Both the position numbers and the translations under genes were made by a program. A stretch of 64,000 bases of DNA from Sanderia malayensis (Eukaryota; Cnidaria; Scyphozoa; Semaeostomeae; Pelagiidae), in NCBI GenBank assembly GCA_013076295.1, contig RQOL01000824.1, forward strand, positions 3,348,001-3,412,000, given 5' to 3'. The notes under the pieces are model-generated. The model was not told the origin of the DNA. It worked only from the letters and a program-made list of their open reading frames with translations, and searched no databases. This document shows positions 48,901-57,035 of this stretch, in pieces. Every line of letters begins with the position of its first letter. The stretch's first letter is position 1.

Positions 48901-51797
48901 CCTTGTTTTCCGTCTATTCCTCTCTCTGATTGGCTCGATATGACAATTGATTGCAAATCTCCACCAATCAGACGGACTAAAAAACAATGAATCAATTGAC
49001 TATGCATAGTATCACCCCCGGCTGGAAGGCTGTACACCAAGGAACTATGAAAGACAATGCAGATTTTTCAGAGTGTTCAATCCTCACCTCTCTGCAATAC
49101 GCGTTTTCGGTCTGAGTCCATCGTATTTCTGAGCTTTGAATCGCCTTTGCATTTCATTCATGAGCAAAAGAAAGTCGGAATACTGAACATCGGAAAGTGA
49201 CAGCGGTATCTTGTCAAGCAGAAACTCCACATCAAAACGGGGTCCGTCTTTAGCAAGAAGCGGAGCCTTGGAGGAATTCCTCGTCATCCTTGCTTGTCCA
49301 GATACTGGTTCGAGAACGTGGGACTGTAGATCAAAATTAAAGCATGAAAAATGGACGAATTTAGGAATAATTCAGAGATCTTATATTGAAATATACAAAT
49401 GATTGACACTCACGTGTTTTTTAACTTCATTGTCATTTTTAGCCGGTCTGTGTAAAGCTTTCTGAATAAACGTAAAAACATTGAAATTAGCTCATATTTA
49501 TAACTTGTAAAACAAAAATCCTTAATTCAAACCCAAAATGTACTTCGGTACACATTTATATTTTACAAACCGAGCATTTCTAAAAATCTTTGGATGATGC
49601 TATCAAACATAACATTTGGAAACGCTTGGAAACAGTTTTGACCCCCAAAATTCATTTATACACTTATTTATACGACGTAAACTAATATAAATCGACTGAA
49701 ATCACCTCAAGATCCTTTGAAGGCAACTCGCCAACAATTGTAACATCATCATCCCAATAAATTGCAAGCTCCGTGAGTTCTATTAGCTTATATTTTATTG
49801 CATCTTCGCTGTACAAAAACTTTGCTTCCTGGAAAACAATTTGAAAATGAATTGCTACATGAATCAAATGCAGTGTTGTATAAGTCACGAGGTAAGAAAT
49901 CGCTACAATGATTGGTCAAATCCGTCAATTGATTGACAGCTTTCTTGCATCGCATTTCTGGATCGAAGTTATGTTTACATTTTTCAAAGAAGCTATCAGC
50001 TGCTTTGTCAAATCTTTCTCTGATTATTTTATAGGTATTAAGAAAATGATAAATTAATGAATACGGAATATGAAAAAAGGAAAATGTAAATTAATTCAAA
50101 TTAGACCCGCGAGTGTTATCTTTCGTCAACAAGTTTGATAAATTACGAAATTATTGGAACAAACAACAATTATTATTTTCATTCACGAAGATTTTAAAGG
50201 ATCTTTCAAGTAGCACAAAATGGAAAAAAGATCAAAAATGCGCTATTTCTCACCCAATTATTATCAGTAGATCTTGCAGCCAGTTTTCCTATAGTAATTC
50301 CAAACGCAAAGGGTCTTTCGATATTCAAAGACGAGTCTTCGTAGCGAAAATGGACATCTGTGATAACAAGTTGAAGATTCTCTGCCACAGTTGTTGAAAA
50401 CGAAGAGTACAAAGAAGGCCACCATGACTGGGACCATTGCCCGCCCTGTTTTTCTCTTGAAGCCTACATGAGTTAATCAAAATAGTCTTTAATTATGAGA
50501 CACAGATGGCTATAAACTAACAGTAATAATGATAATAATAATTTTTATACAGAAAGTTCTCATCACAGAAATGTTTTAATAATGAGACTCAGATGGTATA
50601 AACTAACATAAATAGTAATAATAACAATAAGCTCCCATCACAGAAACATTTTTTGAGACATCTTGCTTAAATTAATGAGTCAATACTATATAAGTTAAAA
50701 CAAAATATCATCTTAAAGCTAAAAAGTTATTAATATTTGCAATAATCTATGAAATGGAGACCGACTTGTTCTTAAAAAAGAGATCAGATAAAACAAAAAC
50801 CAACTGTTTGAAAGCAATGAGATAATGAAAGAAAATACAAAAATTTTTGTATACCTTCCATTGTCCTTCTAAGGCATCAAGTTGCTGTTGTTTTCTCTGC
50901 TGGGAAAGTTTTTCTTTTGCATCTGCATCATACTAAACAAAAACAGAATAAGCTAAGTGCTGACAAAAACATACTGTGGCATAAATTGGCCTTCAGCTTA
51001 TCAAGAAATTGTTGATAAGTTACTGTTGCTTAAAGCTTGATAATGTTGATAATACCAAATTTTAAACTGTGCTTACAGATGATGATGATGCTGGGCCTGC
51101 AATAATGTACAATTTGTCAATGCATATGATCCATGGCTGTGACTTTGGGCGGCTGAACGGTATCTCTAGCTTCAAGTGACCGATAAACCCTGTTGGAAAA
51201 GTAAAAATTAAAAATCAAAAATGACAACATAGAAAAGGAAACCTTTGTGTGGGAAAATTGAATATCAGGGAGGCGTGGGGTAGATTAAATGTTTTAATGC
51301 AAATATATGCAATGAAATATAAGGAGTTTGAAATGAAATTACCTGCCCTGACTTCCAAAGGTAATTCAAATCCTTCCAAAGCAGTTTTCTTCAATGTGAG
51401 GTTTTCAAGTTCAATTCCACCTGTTGAAAATTGCTTATATTACAAAACGATATAATATGGAACAACTGCTTCACTTTAACTTTCACTTCCTCTCCACTAC
51501 ATGTTTATGTTCACTGTTCTCCAAAAATGTTTAAAGGATTAATAAGTAACATAATAATGTAATGTTTTGATCATTCTATTGTGGATTACATATATGAAAT
51601 AAATTTAGCTTAAATATTGCAATAAATTTTTATTTATAATACAAATTCAAACACGGATATGAAGATAGGATACCACGTGTTGGCCTAGGTCAGCATTAAT
51701 CCTTACCATAGCCAATTGAAAGTTGATCTGTGTTCAAGTTCTCCACGTATTCCCCAACATAGGTTCTTAATATCCATGCTGCTAAGCCCTCTAGCAT
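8188..51797 (-). CDS. VPS13D: VPS13D, bridge-like lipid-transfer protein (whole gene, 75 modelled exons)
   Basis: The gene spans 43.6 kb from ATG 51797 ([17 protein letters not shown], chorein start) to a stop at 8190-8188 (ending KLEPT). The summed exons give about 4,290 residues, close to the roughly 4,390 of human VPS13D. Paralogue choice rests on many shared blocks: [62 protein letters not shown] and NTDQLS. VPS13 proteins form a long hydrophobic groove moving phospholipids between membranes; VPS13D acts at ER-mitochondria/peroxisome/Golgi contacts and in mitochondrial clearance. Order: chorein N-domain, extended repeating-beta-groove region, VAB with six Asn-marked repeats, ricin-like segment, ATG2C-type helical domain, PH-like end. 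The UBA domain found before the VAB in vertebrates is not seen. Nearly every exon junction agrees in phase; exceptions are the exon 20/21 join, exon 69's acceptor and a GC donor after exon 10. Block entries below give all exon coordinates. Confidence 0.96.
9230..9301. repeat. Second copy of the 3'-UTR segment
   Basis: This is the intronic partner of the segment at 8110-8181, about 95% alike by eye and in the same orientation. Confidence 0.75.
9660..9677. repeat. Poly-C tract
   Basis: An uninterrupted run of about 16 C on the plus strand, in the VPS13D intron between exons 73 and 74. Confidence 0.9.
10153..10312. repeat. Short inverted-repeat element, CATATAAGAAC family
   Basis: It starts CCCGCATATAAGAACCTGC and ends GGGTTTTACTGTAC, with internal AACAATAGGCTATTGC and TCATCATGGATGC/GATCCATGATGA pairs. 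It is intronic to VPS13D (between exons 72 and 73). Confidence 0.6.
10963..16488 (-). CDS. VPS13D: VPS13D exons 64-72: C-terminal ATG2C-type helical domain
   Basis: Exons 16488..16384, 16271..16122, 15570..15421, 14278..14139, 13835..13651, 13203..13145, 12754..12587, 12129..11923 and 11213..10963. Text includes [108 protein letters not shown] and [20 protein letters not shown]. These amphipathic helices bind membranes or lipid droplets in VPS13 proteins. Exon 69 is short (YSD end); only an acceptor at 13204 restores phase after exon 68, so its left border is less certain. Confidence 0.94.
11283..11387. repeat. 7-bp microsatellite (TCATTAA)n
   Basis: About 14 near-perfect tandem copies of TCATTAA in the intron after VPS13D exon 71. 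Confidence 0.95.
12195..12390. mobile_element. Hairpin element with 50-bp inverted arms and flanking direct repeat
   Basis: Arms at 12230-12279 and 12331-12380 are near-perfect inverted copies (GATTATAAATA...AAGACAAGAT). The 13-bp sequence ATCGGGTCAAGTA stands on both sides (about 12195 and 12378), so this may be an insertion with target duplication or a foldback element. It is intronic to VPS13D. Confidence 0.65.
14494..15342. repeat. 52-bp compound tandem repeat
   Basis: Two related sub-units alternate: GACTTCAACAAATGCTAGAC followed by either TTG (23 bp) or TATGTAGTA (29 bp). The 52-bp pair repeats about 15 times, with a few single 29-bp units and A/G variants at the TAGAC/TGGAC position. 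It lies in the intron between VPS13D exons 66 and 67. Confidence 0.95.
15655..16115. repeat. Polypurine tandem array (about 28-bp units)
   Basis: Units of the type TTAGAGGAAAAATAATTAGA plus GAGAGGGG repeat with drift; the plus strand is almost free of C. On the transcribed strand this is a long pyrimidine tract directly downstream of the exon 65 donor (16122). Confidence 0.9.
16643..16913. mobile_element. Inverted-repeat element, ACCGTAAATCC family
   Basis: Termini TTACCGTAAATCCTCGAATA and its reverse complement CGAGGATTTACGGTAA bound 271 bp, with GGGGGCTTATT blocks just inside both ends. It is the best preserved member of a family also seen at 19157, 32994, 46990 and 57726. Confidence 0.8.
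17047..18243 (-). CDS. VPS13D: VPS13D exons 61-63: ricin-like (beta-trefoil) segment
   Basis: Exons 18243..18022, 17577..17505 and 17216..17047, in phase. Exon 61 reads [28 protein letters not shown] and TQTWCLEV: a QxW-type lectin-like repeat pair also present in vertebrate VPS13D. Exon 63 reads [20 protein letters not shown] and TRVIRITD, the conserved stretch leading into the C-terminal helical region. Confidence 0.93.
17379..17401. repeat. Short interstitial telomere repeat (TTAGGG)
   Basis: Three and a half units of GGTTAG in a row, in the VPS13D intron between exons 62 and 63; the strand sense is opposite to that of the satellite at 42.1-44.2 kb. Confidence 0.9.
17603..17652. repeat. 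Perfect 22-bp palindromic hairpin
   Basis: The left arm 17603-17624 is an exact reverse complement of 17631-17652, with a 6-nt loop. A fully AT-rich stem (ATTAATAATCAACATTTC) of this kind could extrude or fold in RNA. Confidence 0.9.
17799..17859. repeat. Inverted repeat with 16-bp exact arms
   Basis: TTTTTATACAGGATAT at 17799-17814 faces its exact reverse complement at 17844-17859. Related TATACAGG/CCTGTATAAA text next to AAT-trinucleotide runs occurs at 25465 and 50540, suggesting a small dispersed element. Confidence 0.75.
18444..21652 (-). CDS. VPS13D: VPS13D exons 53-60: VAB domain, second part
   Basis: Exons 21652..21575, 21474..21330, 21008..20911, 20258..20181, 20092..19966, 19402..19333, 18971..18812 and 18564..18444. 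Two further Asn-marked repeat cores are [18 protein letters not shown] and [19 protein letters not shown], bringing the total to six. Also [57 protein letters not shown] and [16 protein letters not shown]. Exon 58 is the least conserved. Phases agree throughout. Confidence 0.92.
19157..19280. mobile_element. Inverted-repeat element, ACCGTAAATCC family (diverged)
   Basis: TACCGTATATCCTCCGTTAA opens and GATTCACGGTA closes the element; internal GGGGCGTTTAT and GGGCGTTTCATT blocks resemble the other members. It is intronic to VPS13D. Confidence 0.6.
19620..19765. repeat. Short repeat, CATATAAGAAC family (partial, with internal duplication)
   Basis: ACAATAGGCTACTGTTTCTT occurs twice within 40 bp, followed by GCGGGTTTCTACTGTA, the family's right end. 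Confidence 0.5.
20648..20760. repeat. Inverted/direct triplication of GAGATGTATTGTCAACGCA
   Basis: The 19-mer occurs at about 20652 and 20732 in direct orientation and in inverted form (TGCGTTGACAATAC) at about 20708, making alternative hairpins in a VPS13D intron. Confidence 0.7.
21040..21205. repeat. Duplicated TATG/TGTA microsatellite
   Basis: Two near-identical blocks of about 75 bp, each reading ATATATGTACTGTATGTAGT and then a TATATATGTATG run. Confidence 0.85.
21962..28023 (-). CDS. VPS13D: VPS13D exons 43-52: VAB domain, first part
   Basis: Exons 28023..27906, 27299..27229, 26848..26651, 26094..25910, 25823..25683, 24880..24733, 24238..24034, 23621..23402, 22990..22808 and 22185..21962. 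The Asn-marked VAB repeat cores visible here are [58 protein letters not shown] and [19 protein letters not shown]. The VAB binds PxP-motif adaptors; in VPS13D it is the part that reaches the mitochondrial GTPase Miro. Also seen: [27 protein letters not shown] and [20 protein letters not shown]. All phases agree. Confidence 0.93.
23043..23136. repeat. Inverted repeat with about 25-bp arms
   Basis: GACTCACCAGTTTGCGTCCC at 23045 faces GCACAGGGACGCAATGTAGT near 23110; the arms flank a CG-rich centre. It is intronic to VPS13D. Confidence 0.75.
23825..23975. repeat. Short inverted-repeat element, CATATAAGAAC family
   Basis: It opens ACAGTGAACATCCGCATATA and closes GGTTCTTATATGCGGGTGTT, with AATACAATAGCCTATTGT at the centre: a nearly complete member. 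Confidence 0.7.
25005..25310. repeat. Degenerate tandem repeat (about 23 bp)
   Basis: Units like GAATACAGTCAAGGAGATTG G recur about a dozen times with strong drift in the intron between VPS13D exons 47 and 48. Confidence 0.75.
26346..26490. repeat. Inverted repeat with about 28-bp outer arms
   Basis: TTTATTTAGATTATGAAATT at 26351 faces AATTTCACAATCTAAATAAA near 26469 on the other side; an inner pair (GGAGTAAGTG / CACTTACTCC) extends the stem. It is intronic to VPS13D. Confidence 0.8.
26873..27170. repeat. Three copies of a 55-bp unit
   Basis: CTTGGAAGGACACTCCAGTC, then TGATAACCAATCACACAGAT and a TTAACATTCT tail, occurs at about 26873, 26950 and 27106 in the intron between VPS13D exons 44 and 45. 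Confidence 0.85.
28163..30186 (-). CDS. VPS13D: VPS13D exons 38-42: region where the UBA domain is expected but not seen
   Basis: Exons 30186..30068, 29910..29812, 29446..29216, 29128..28826 and 28244..28163, all phase-consistent. Exon 40 reads [20 protein letters not shown] and [18 protein letters not shown]; exon 41 starts [19 protein letters not shown]; exon 42 reads [20 protein letters not shown]. In human VPS13D the ubiquitin-associated domain sits between the equivalents of LFLRIFE and FCLIDDC. Here about 80 polar residues separate them (Glu/Gln/Asp/Ser-rich, then [16 protein letters not shown]), with no three-helix UBA and no MGF/LGF loop. Exons 41 and 42 are both phase 0 and join directly. 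Confidence 0.9.
29500..29745. repeat. 47-bp tandem repeat, five copies
   Basis: Units read TTAGACTGCAATTACACTGC then AACATATGCAGATATATCGG and a CAAGC tail. They lie in the intron between VPS13D exons 39 and 40. Confidence 0.9.
30775..35488 (-). CDS. VPS13D: VPS13D exons 28-37
   Basis: Exons 35488..35317, 35133..34890, 34537..34493, 34352..34172, 33813..33594, 32917..32754, 32607..32529, 32164..32007, 31732..31492 and 30996..30775. Diagnostic text: [140 protein letters not shown] and [20 protein letters not shown], each with a clear human VPS13D counterpart. This is the continuing lipid-groove region. All phases agree. Confidence 0.94.
32994..33122. mobile_element. Inverted-repeat element, ACCGTAAATCC family
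   Basis: TACCGTAAATCCTCGAATTA and TTTGAGGATTTACGGTA bound 129 bp; the internal GAGGGGGGCTAATTTG-type block is repeated three times. It is intronic to VPS13D. Confidence 0.8.
33123..33575. repeat. A/G-rich low-complexity tract
   Basis: The plus strand is dominated by AAGAAAATAAGA-type sequence. On the minus strand it opens several Phe/Ser/Leu-only frames, which I regard as compositional artefacts. It lies in the intron between VPS13D exons 32 and 33. Confidence 0.7.
35843..37909 (-). CDS. VPS13D: VPS13D exon 27, a single 2,067-bp exon
   Basis: One uninterrupted exon of 689 codons, phase 0 at both ends, bounded by TAG acceptor and GTAAGT donor. It begins [20 protein letters not shown] and includes [58 protein letters not shown] and a long linker rich in Ser, Asp and Glu near the end. 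These match the middle of human VPS13D in order. The exon is far longer than its neighbours, which average about 145 bp. Confidence 0.95.
38347..41396 (-). CDS. VPS13D: VPS13D exons 17-26
   Basis: Exons 41396..41288, 41117..40994, 40851..40720, 40418..40328, about 40141..40076, 39890..39842, 39713..39544, 39359..39165, 39039..38887 and 38498..38347. Recognisable text: [98 protein letters not shown] and [12 protein letters not shown]. The exon 20 to 21 join does not agree in phase as drawn, and vertebrate sequence expected there (an ALKNCF-like piece) is missing, so either an exon is absent from my model or exon 20 runs on past 40328. The exon 23 donor (AATG before GTTATA) and exon 24 acceptor give [12 protein letters not shown], matching the human NGRYISVLKVFG. 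Confidence 0.85.
38725..38763 (-). other. Candidate duplicated microexon of VPS13D (39 bp)
   Basis: The segment mirrors the last third of exon 25: it would encode [13 protein letters not shown] against [12 protein letters not shown]. It is preceded by AG (38765-38764), followed by GTAAG, is 39 nt long and is phase 1 at both ends, so inclusion after exon 25 would keep the frame. The upstream sequence is purine-rich, a weak acceptor, so it may be a non-functional duplicate. Confidence 0.4.
41597..41930. repeat. Paired CATATAAGAAC-family repeats around a palindrome
   Basis: Two related units start at 41597 (GACGGTAAAACCCCGCATGT) and 41831 (ACAGTAAAACTCGCGTATGA); both continue to AACAATAGCCTATTGT. 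Between them at 41775-41825 TAGTCAATAGAAATACTATT sits in an inverted triplication. Confidence 0.65.
42060..44165. repeat. 137-bp satellite with embedded telomere repeats
   Basis: About 15 units of 137 bp: each has ACTGTCAGTAGCATTACGTC, a CTCCTGCGCAGTA...ACTGCGCATACAC pair, CACCTTTACGGCC and 5-6 CCCTAA-type telomere units (TAACCCTAACCC). The first unit (42060-42180) is diverged and lacks the telomere run. Variants recur every third unit (411 bp), and a two-unit variant pair at 42460/42597 recurs 1,233 bp later at 43693/43830. The whole array sits in the intron between VPS13D exons 16 and 17. Confidence 0.97.
44720..48211 (-). CDS. VPS13D: VPS13D exons 10-16
   Basis: Exons 48211..48110, 47609..47438, 46905..46768, 46226..46060, 45972..45824, 45621..45396 and 44809..44720. 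Exon 10 encodes [19 protein letters not shown] and ends AAG before GCAAGC, so its intron is best read as GC-AG. Exon 11 carries a Trp/Gly-rich segment ([17 protein letters not shown]) like the human WFPGWGGWYG block. Exon 12 has [16 protein letters not shown]; exon 13 has [19 protein letters not shown]; exon 15 has [20 protein letters not shown]; exon 16 has [10 protein letters not shown]. Exon 13's acceptor abuts the 18-bp minisatellite. Confidence 0.9.
46229..46590. repeat. 18-bp minisatellite abutting the exon 13 acceptor
   Basis: About 19 copies of GGTGGTAAAGAATAAGAA with A/G and C/T variants. On the gene's strand the unit reads TTCTTATTCTTTACCACC; the exon 13 acceptor itself reads TTCTTATTCTTTAG. 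Confidence 0.97.
46990..47270. mobile_element. Inverted-repeat element, ACCGTAAATCC family (diverged)
   Basis: TTATCTTCGAATAAGCCCCC opens and GGGTTTATTCGAAAATACAC closes before GGTAT. It resembles the 16643 member, including the CATCCTGATAATCATT interior. It is intronic to VPS13D. Confidence 0.65.
47689..47915. repeat. (AATCC)n-like low-complexity tract
   Basis: Imperfect AATCCAATCCAA and ATCTAATCTAATCC runs, just upstream (in transcription) of VPS13D exon 11. Confidence 0.85.
48808..51797 (-). CDS. VPS13D: VPS13D exons 1-9: chorein N-terminal region
   Basis: Exons 51797..51707, 51420..51343, 51189..51077, 50932..50855, 50463..50254, 49828..49706, 49461..49414, 49323..49088 and 48976..48808. 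Translation includes [96 protein letters not shown] and [19 protein letters not shown], matching the lipid-channel entry of VPS13D. Exon 5 encodes a Trp-rich stretch ([11 protein letters not shown]) at the usual variable loop. All introns are GT-AG and in phase. Confidence 0.93.
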
Positions 51798-53500
51798 TGT
51801 CTCAGAATAACATCAGGTCCATAAATGATCTGCATTCGATAAAATTGTTGCTACAACCACAAATTGAGCAGTAAAGTGATGAATGGGTGGGCTGGGCCTA
51901 CGCTTTTCTTGCAGACAATCTTCCCAATCAAATCTTTCTTGGCCGTATCGCAGCGAAAATAGATAGCTCCGGAAAATTTTTAGGTAGCACAGAGTTCATA
52001 AACCAGCTGCATTTATCTCAAACTATTTGACAATAATTATAAACATATAATTTCCAAACTTAAGATGTCGTTACTCAAATTACGTCACGTCCCATCCATT
52101 CGTGCACAACACGCAGTTCAATTATAACATAAGTGATTTTAAGCTCCGAGTTCCAGATGAAGACATCGCTTTTTCATGGGTTTGAGCCACATACCTCTCG
52201 TTTGCATCGAACCTCAAGTCACAACTAGTACGGAAAAGACATGTACATGGAAAATTAAGACGTGATTATTAAAATCTTTTCTAGGTCATCAATCTCCAAT
52301 CTAAAGCGAGTCAATAGTAAACAACTCAAATCGTATAGAAGACGGAGTGAAAATGGAAACTTGAGGAAGCTATTCAACTGTTCAAAACAACATAAAATAA
52401 ACCTTTTGTTACAAGATCAACTTTTGAAATTGGTAACAATATCACAAATCAACATTCAACAAAATATAGGCTAATTACAAAAGGACTAAATATTAAAATA
52501 CACTGTTCAATTATACAATTGATAATTAACATTTTACAACAAGAAGAATTTTACAAAAAAAAGTCATTTAAATCTCTATTTTGCTTGGGACAGGAGAAAG
52601 AACTCTATGAGTCTAATTTTATTAATTAAAGTCAATAAAGTAAGCTAAATTCAAGACAAACGTAAGAATGAAAGCTGTTTGTTTTTGTTTTCGTCTTCTT
52701 CAGTAATATGGTCGAACTTGACATAATGAAATATGGCTCCAAGAGCATCAGATGGTGTCATAATTCGTGCAAACGTTTTATTGGCATTGGAGACCAGGCA
52801 ATTCAAATTGATTGAAATTAAAATTCAAGATACTGACTGGCAGCCTCTCGGTGTATAAACAGCGCCAATTGTTGATTCAATGCTTATGGAGCAAAAACAA
52901 TTTCTAATTGATTCGTTTGTAAAAAAAAAAGTAATTAAATCGCATCTATAAGAGCAAATGTAGACCATATAAAATCACTCAGATCAGCCACAGAACTCCC
53001 CTTGTTGTTGTTCCCCTTCTTGTTGATTACAAGCGGCTACGGCTGTAGACTTCAATTTCTCGTTTGATATTTAAGGCCTAGTCATTGAAGATTTGCATCT
53101 GTTTGCATTCATTAACCAAACATATTAATATTAGCAACTCTATACTGAAAATCGGTCCTGGCCAGCATTAACGTAGATGATAATGTAGATATGGACAACA
53201 TAAGTAAAATAAAAGAGAACAATGCTAGCTGTCTGTTAAAAGGTAACAATGTTAATGGGCGTCTTCTCCAACTATAGCTCATTCATAGACTTGTTTCTCA
53301 TCCACACAGCTTCAGCTTAATATCGAAAAAGTTAGCTGGGACCAAATGCTTTTCTATTCTATTATTGTCTAGGTTGTTAGAAAATAATAGATGCAGTGGC
53401 GTGAAATGGAAGCCAGACCACGCTAAATTTCGGAGAATTTCTCGAATATGATCTAACACACAATAGTAGCTAGTGGAATGGGTGGAGGCCTAAGTTGCCA
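51798..53500. other. 5' flank of VPS13D and intergenic sequence, no gene recognised
   Basis: It must contain the VPS13D promoter and 5' UTR next to 51797. The rest is AT-rich; no long frame, clear repeat family or RNA gene was recognised. Confidence 0.5.
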
Positions 53501-55651
53501 TGGGTCCAAGCCGGCCGCAACAAGCCAAAGTGCAAAAAACGTCAGCAACGTTGTGCAGGTGTTCCAATTGAATGAAAAATTAACTTATTGAAAAATTGAA
53601 CTATTTTCACAATGGCAAAGCATAACCGTCACAATCGCTTAAGAAAACCACTACAAGGAAAGAGCATGGTGAAGTGAAAATAGCTTTGAATTGAGTTCTG
53701 TATCGATCAAAGATTGAAGTAAAAATGTTTGGAAAATAATAACAGAGATTATATACAGGTGGAGATGAATAAAACAAATCGTAAAGAAACCGTTTTAATT
53801 TGTTAAAACCAATAAAAAATAGGCGGGTTGCCCAAAGGCATTTTCAAACTTGGTTCAGCTGGAAAAATTTTGTCAACAGAGTATTGCATACAGCCGAAAT
53901 ATCCTTTTATATGTAGGATTTAAAATGAATTTCAGTAATAATGAAAAGCATAACCAGAAGCTTAATTTTATTAGGAACACGATGTTAATATTTTCCTATA
54001 ATTGTTACAATTGCAAGAAATTGTTAAATTGGTTGCCCGAATCGATATTTTTAAAACTTCAGTAACGTGTTTATGTTGTCCAAATCATGAGTTATCGGCT
54101 CGAATATTCGATGGAACGTATTGTGTGCCGAATAATCGATTATTCGATTGTTCGATTCCATACACTGCCAAGAAACTTAGTTATTTAAACCGGTCACCAC
54201 AACCCACCAATATAACAATAAATATAAGTTTTAGGTAATTTAAAATGCGGAAAAGAAATGATTAAATACACGAAGTTTTGAGCTTTACTTTTTTAATCGG
54301 GTGGTGCGTAACTTATGCTCACTAAGTGTACTTATAACTTTGAACATGCGCCTGCGCATTTCGAAATATCTTGGCTGCCAGACAGGTATTGGTTTTTTTA
54401 ATTACATCAAACGAAGATTCACATCAAAAGTAGTAATATAATAGAATATAAGAACTACATTTACTTCTATTTTTTTACTTAATTTTGTACATGTTGGCTA
54501 TTTCAATGTTGTCAACGTCACTTATTATTCGCGCAAAAGAAATAATTAAATACACGACGTTTCTAGTTTTACTAGTCTTCAGGTGACAGCTTTACACGTC
54601 TTCACACCTGAAGACGAGTAAACTGAAAATGATAAAAGGTCAAGACAGTTACATGAAAAATATTTACATTTTTCAAAATTTCAAAACATTCTCTTTTAAA
54701 TGAGAGAGAATTTGCGTGGCTTTGAGTGAAAGAAATTATAATTATTGGAGTTTTAATTACTTTACTTCGATAAATTTTTATGAAAATTTTTTAAGAGACA
54801 CCTTCGCAGTTTTCTTTAAATATTATTACAAAACAATATGATATAGTTTAAATTATGTTTTCACTTGAAAATTTATGAAATTCTGAGTATATTTCTGCTG
54901 AAGAAATTCGCGATTGAAACCCGTTTGGTAGTTTTACATTGTTATGTAAATTTTCTTGCTTAGGCCTCGGTCCACTTTTAGACGCCATTTTTATCAAGCG
55001 TTGCAATACTTTTGGAACCCCAGTGTACGTACAGAAAGTGGCAAAGTAAAATCGGAAGTGCTTTAAATTGACACAAAAAGCCTCTCTCCACCAAAGTTCC
55101 GATCTCTAGCGATATATTCGAGGCAGTAAAATTAACTGTATCCACGATCCCTCTTTTAAAGATTCAACTTTTAAGGGTTCCCGCTTATAAATATTCCCAC
55201 GGTCCCGTGTTCCCATATTCCGAGGTTCCTGTATTCCGTTCCATCTTTTAGAGATGACCTACGTAACGATTTTTTTCTCGGTCTTCTTGTCTACCATGTC
55301 TGGTTGCGTACCCTGCCAGGGCACGCGCTTGTTTTTGGATATTGTGGGAACGCGGGTATAAACATATATACCGTGAATGTCTGCCGTGAGAATATCAAAG
55401 CGTGCCGTGGCCGTGCCCAGCGGACAAATTAGCTAATTTGTTATGGAAGTAAAGCCAATGAGAAAATATTGTTTAATCAAACCGTGAGAGTGTATAAATA
55501 GACGTGCTTCAATACATTTTCGAATCTCTTTCAGACAGGCAGGGAAGCGAGTTAGCTGGATGACCTCCACAGTTGCCTTTCAAAGCATAAAATGGAAGTC
55601 AAGTTAAGTCTCATCATTGTAATACTCATAATTGGCAATAAAGTTGACGGA
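53501..55651 (+). repeat. Segmental duplication, left copy (contains FReD promoter and start)
   Basis: It begins TGGGTCCAAGCCGGCCGCAA and runs through the FReD gene's TATA box into exon 1. The same sequence starts at 61847 and reaches the window end. Differences cluster in the first 450 bp; from about 53960 onward I find essentially only a T-run indel. The offset grows from 8,346 to 8,353. Confidence 0.95.
55493..55500 (+). promoter_or_regulatory. TATA box of the FReD gene
   Basis: TATAAATA lies 92 bp before the ATG, with a CCAAT motif about 35 bp upstream (55455-55459). The spacing suits a start site near 55525-55530. Confidence 0.7.
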
Positions 55652-56757
55652 TCTGGAAATTTCTTTCAAAGAATAGACAAAGATGGAGAAAGTTCAACTG
55701 ATGGCGAGCAAATGGTTACATCAAAAGGTTTTCATCAATGCAGCCTTGAAAATAATTGCAACTTTCTTGCAATTAGCAACGATGATAAAAAATTTCTCAA
55801 AGCGACAACAAAAGAGAAGTTACCAAAGTTGCCAAAGCAACAAATATGGAAAAAGGTTTCACCAGGTATGTTAATCGTGGTCTATTGCAATTCATGTTCA
55901 TCTTATAGAAAGACATGGGTCTTTTTTACATGGAGGCTGGTTAGATTGGTTGAGCAAAATGGTTTGGCAAAGCGGGTTGGTCAAAGCTTATTAGCATAAC
56001 CAAACTAGTCTGCCTACATGTAACCAGCTCCTGGGTATGGAGTTCATAAAATTATACGATAATAATTCTGTTTGCATTCCTAGTATTCAAAAGTTGCAAA
56101 GACGCAATGGCTAATGGCCACACTGAAAGTGGTATCATTAATTTGAGATGGGCCAATGGTTCAGCTCTTCCTGTTTATTGTGACATGACTACGGATGGTG
56201 GAGGATGGATTGTCTTTCAAAAAAGACACAACAGCAGTGTAAACTTCCAACGGGATTGGATAACATACGAACATGGCTTCGGAGATTTGGCTGGGAATTT
56301 CTGGCTTGGCCTGAAAGCACTGCATTATTTGCTCACAACAACAAAAACAAATGGCGGTGGAAAGTGGATGCTTCGTGTTGATCTTAAGTCTTCTGACGGA
56401 GACCAAGGCTACGCAAAATATACTGATTTTAGCATTGCTTCCGCACAAGAAAATTATGCAATGACACATGGAAATTATTCAGGAAATGTTGGAGACGCAA
56501 TGTTGAGATCGAAGGGATATGCATTTTCAACTTATGATAAAGATAACGACAATATCCAAGGCTACAATTGTGCACAAACCCTTGGCGGGGGATGGTGGCA
56601 TTCTTCCTGCTTTGATGCAATGTTGAATAATCGTTACCCAGGTACGGGAGTAACACAAGCTTCTACACCAAATGCCGATTTCATGTCATGGAGGCTTTGG
56701 AAGTTTGTTTTTGGAAACATCGTATTTTCTGAAATGAAAATAAAGGAGAAAGATTGA
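55592..56757 (+). CDS. Secreted fibrinogen-related (FReD) protein, two exons
   Basis: Exons 55592..55865 and 56084..56757 join at phase 1 to give 315 residues. A signal peptide (about residues 1-20, LSLIIVILIIG core) leads into a linker of about 70 residues with CSLENNCNFLAIS, possibly the stub of a PAN/apple-type module. Exon 2 is a full fibrinogen C-terminal domain: FKSCKDAMANGHTESGI, YCDMTTDGGGWIVFQKR, NFWLGLKALHYL, a calcium-site-like DKDNDN followed by GYNCAQ, and GGGWWHSSCFDAMLNNRYPG, ending FSEMKIKEKD. The four expected Cys are present. FReD proteins act outside the cell as lectins or recognition molecules, often in immunity; the ligand here is unknown. TATA at 55493. A relic copy and a near-identical 5' copy lie downstream, so this is a tandem family. 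Confidence 0.92.
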
Positions 56758-57035
56758 GAACAAAAATGGAACATACTTTATGATGACTTAGACTAATTTT
56801 GATGTATTTACACATTACTAATTTGGCGTTTTCATTATTACAAGCGACTTATAAATTATGCACACTTATGATAGGCCTGTTGCTATTCACCTGATTATTT
56901 CTCATGCAGAGTCAGTATTCTGTATGGTAATATGTGTCAGTGCTAATTGTGGATAATATAAAGAAAATAGTCTAGCATTTAACCTGTTTTCGACCATCTA
57001 AATACGCCTGTTTGTTGCATATTCAAAAACAGACA

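Noticed and set aside
54002..54238. 78-codon frame found identically at 62354-62590
   Set aside because: The identity reflects the segmental duplication. The frame has no recognisable domain, signal or splice context.
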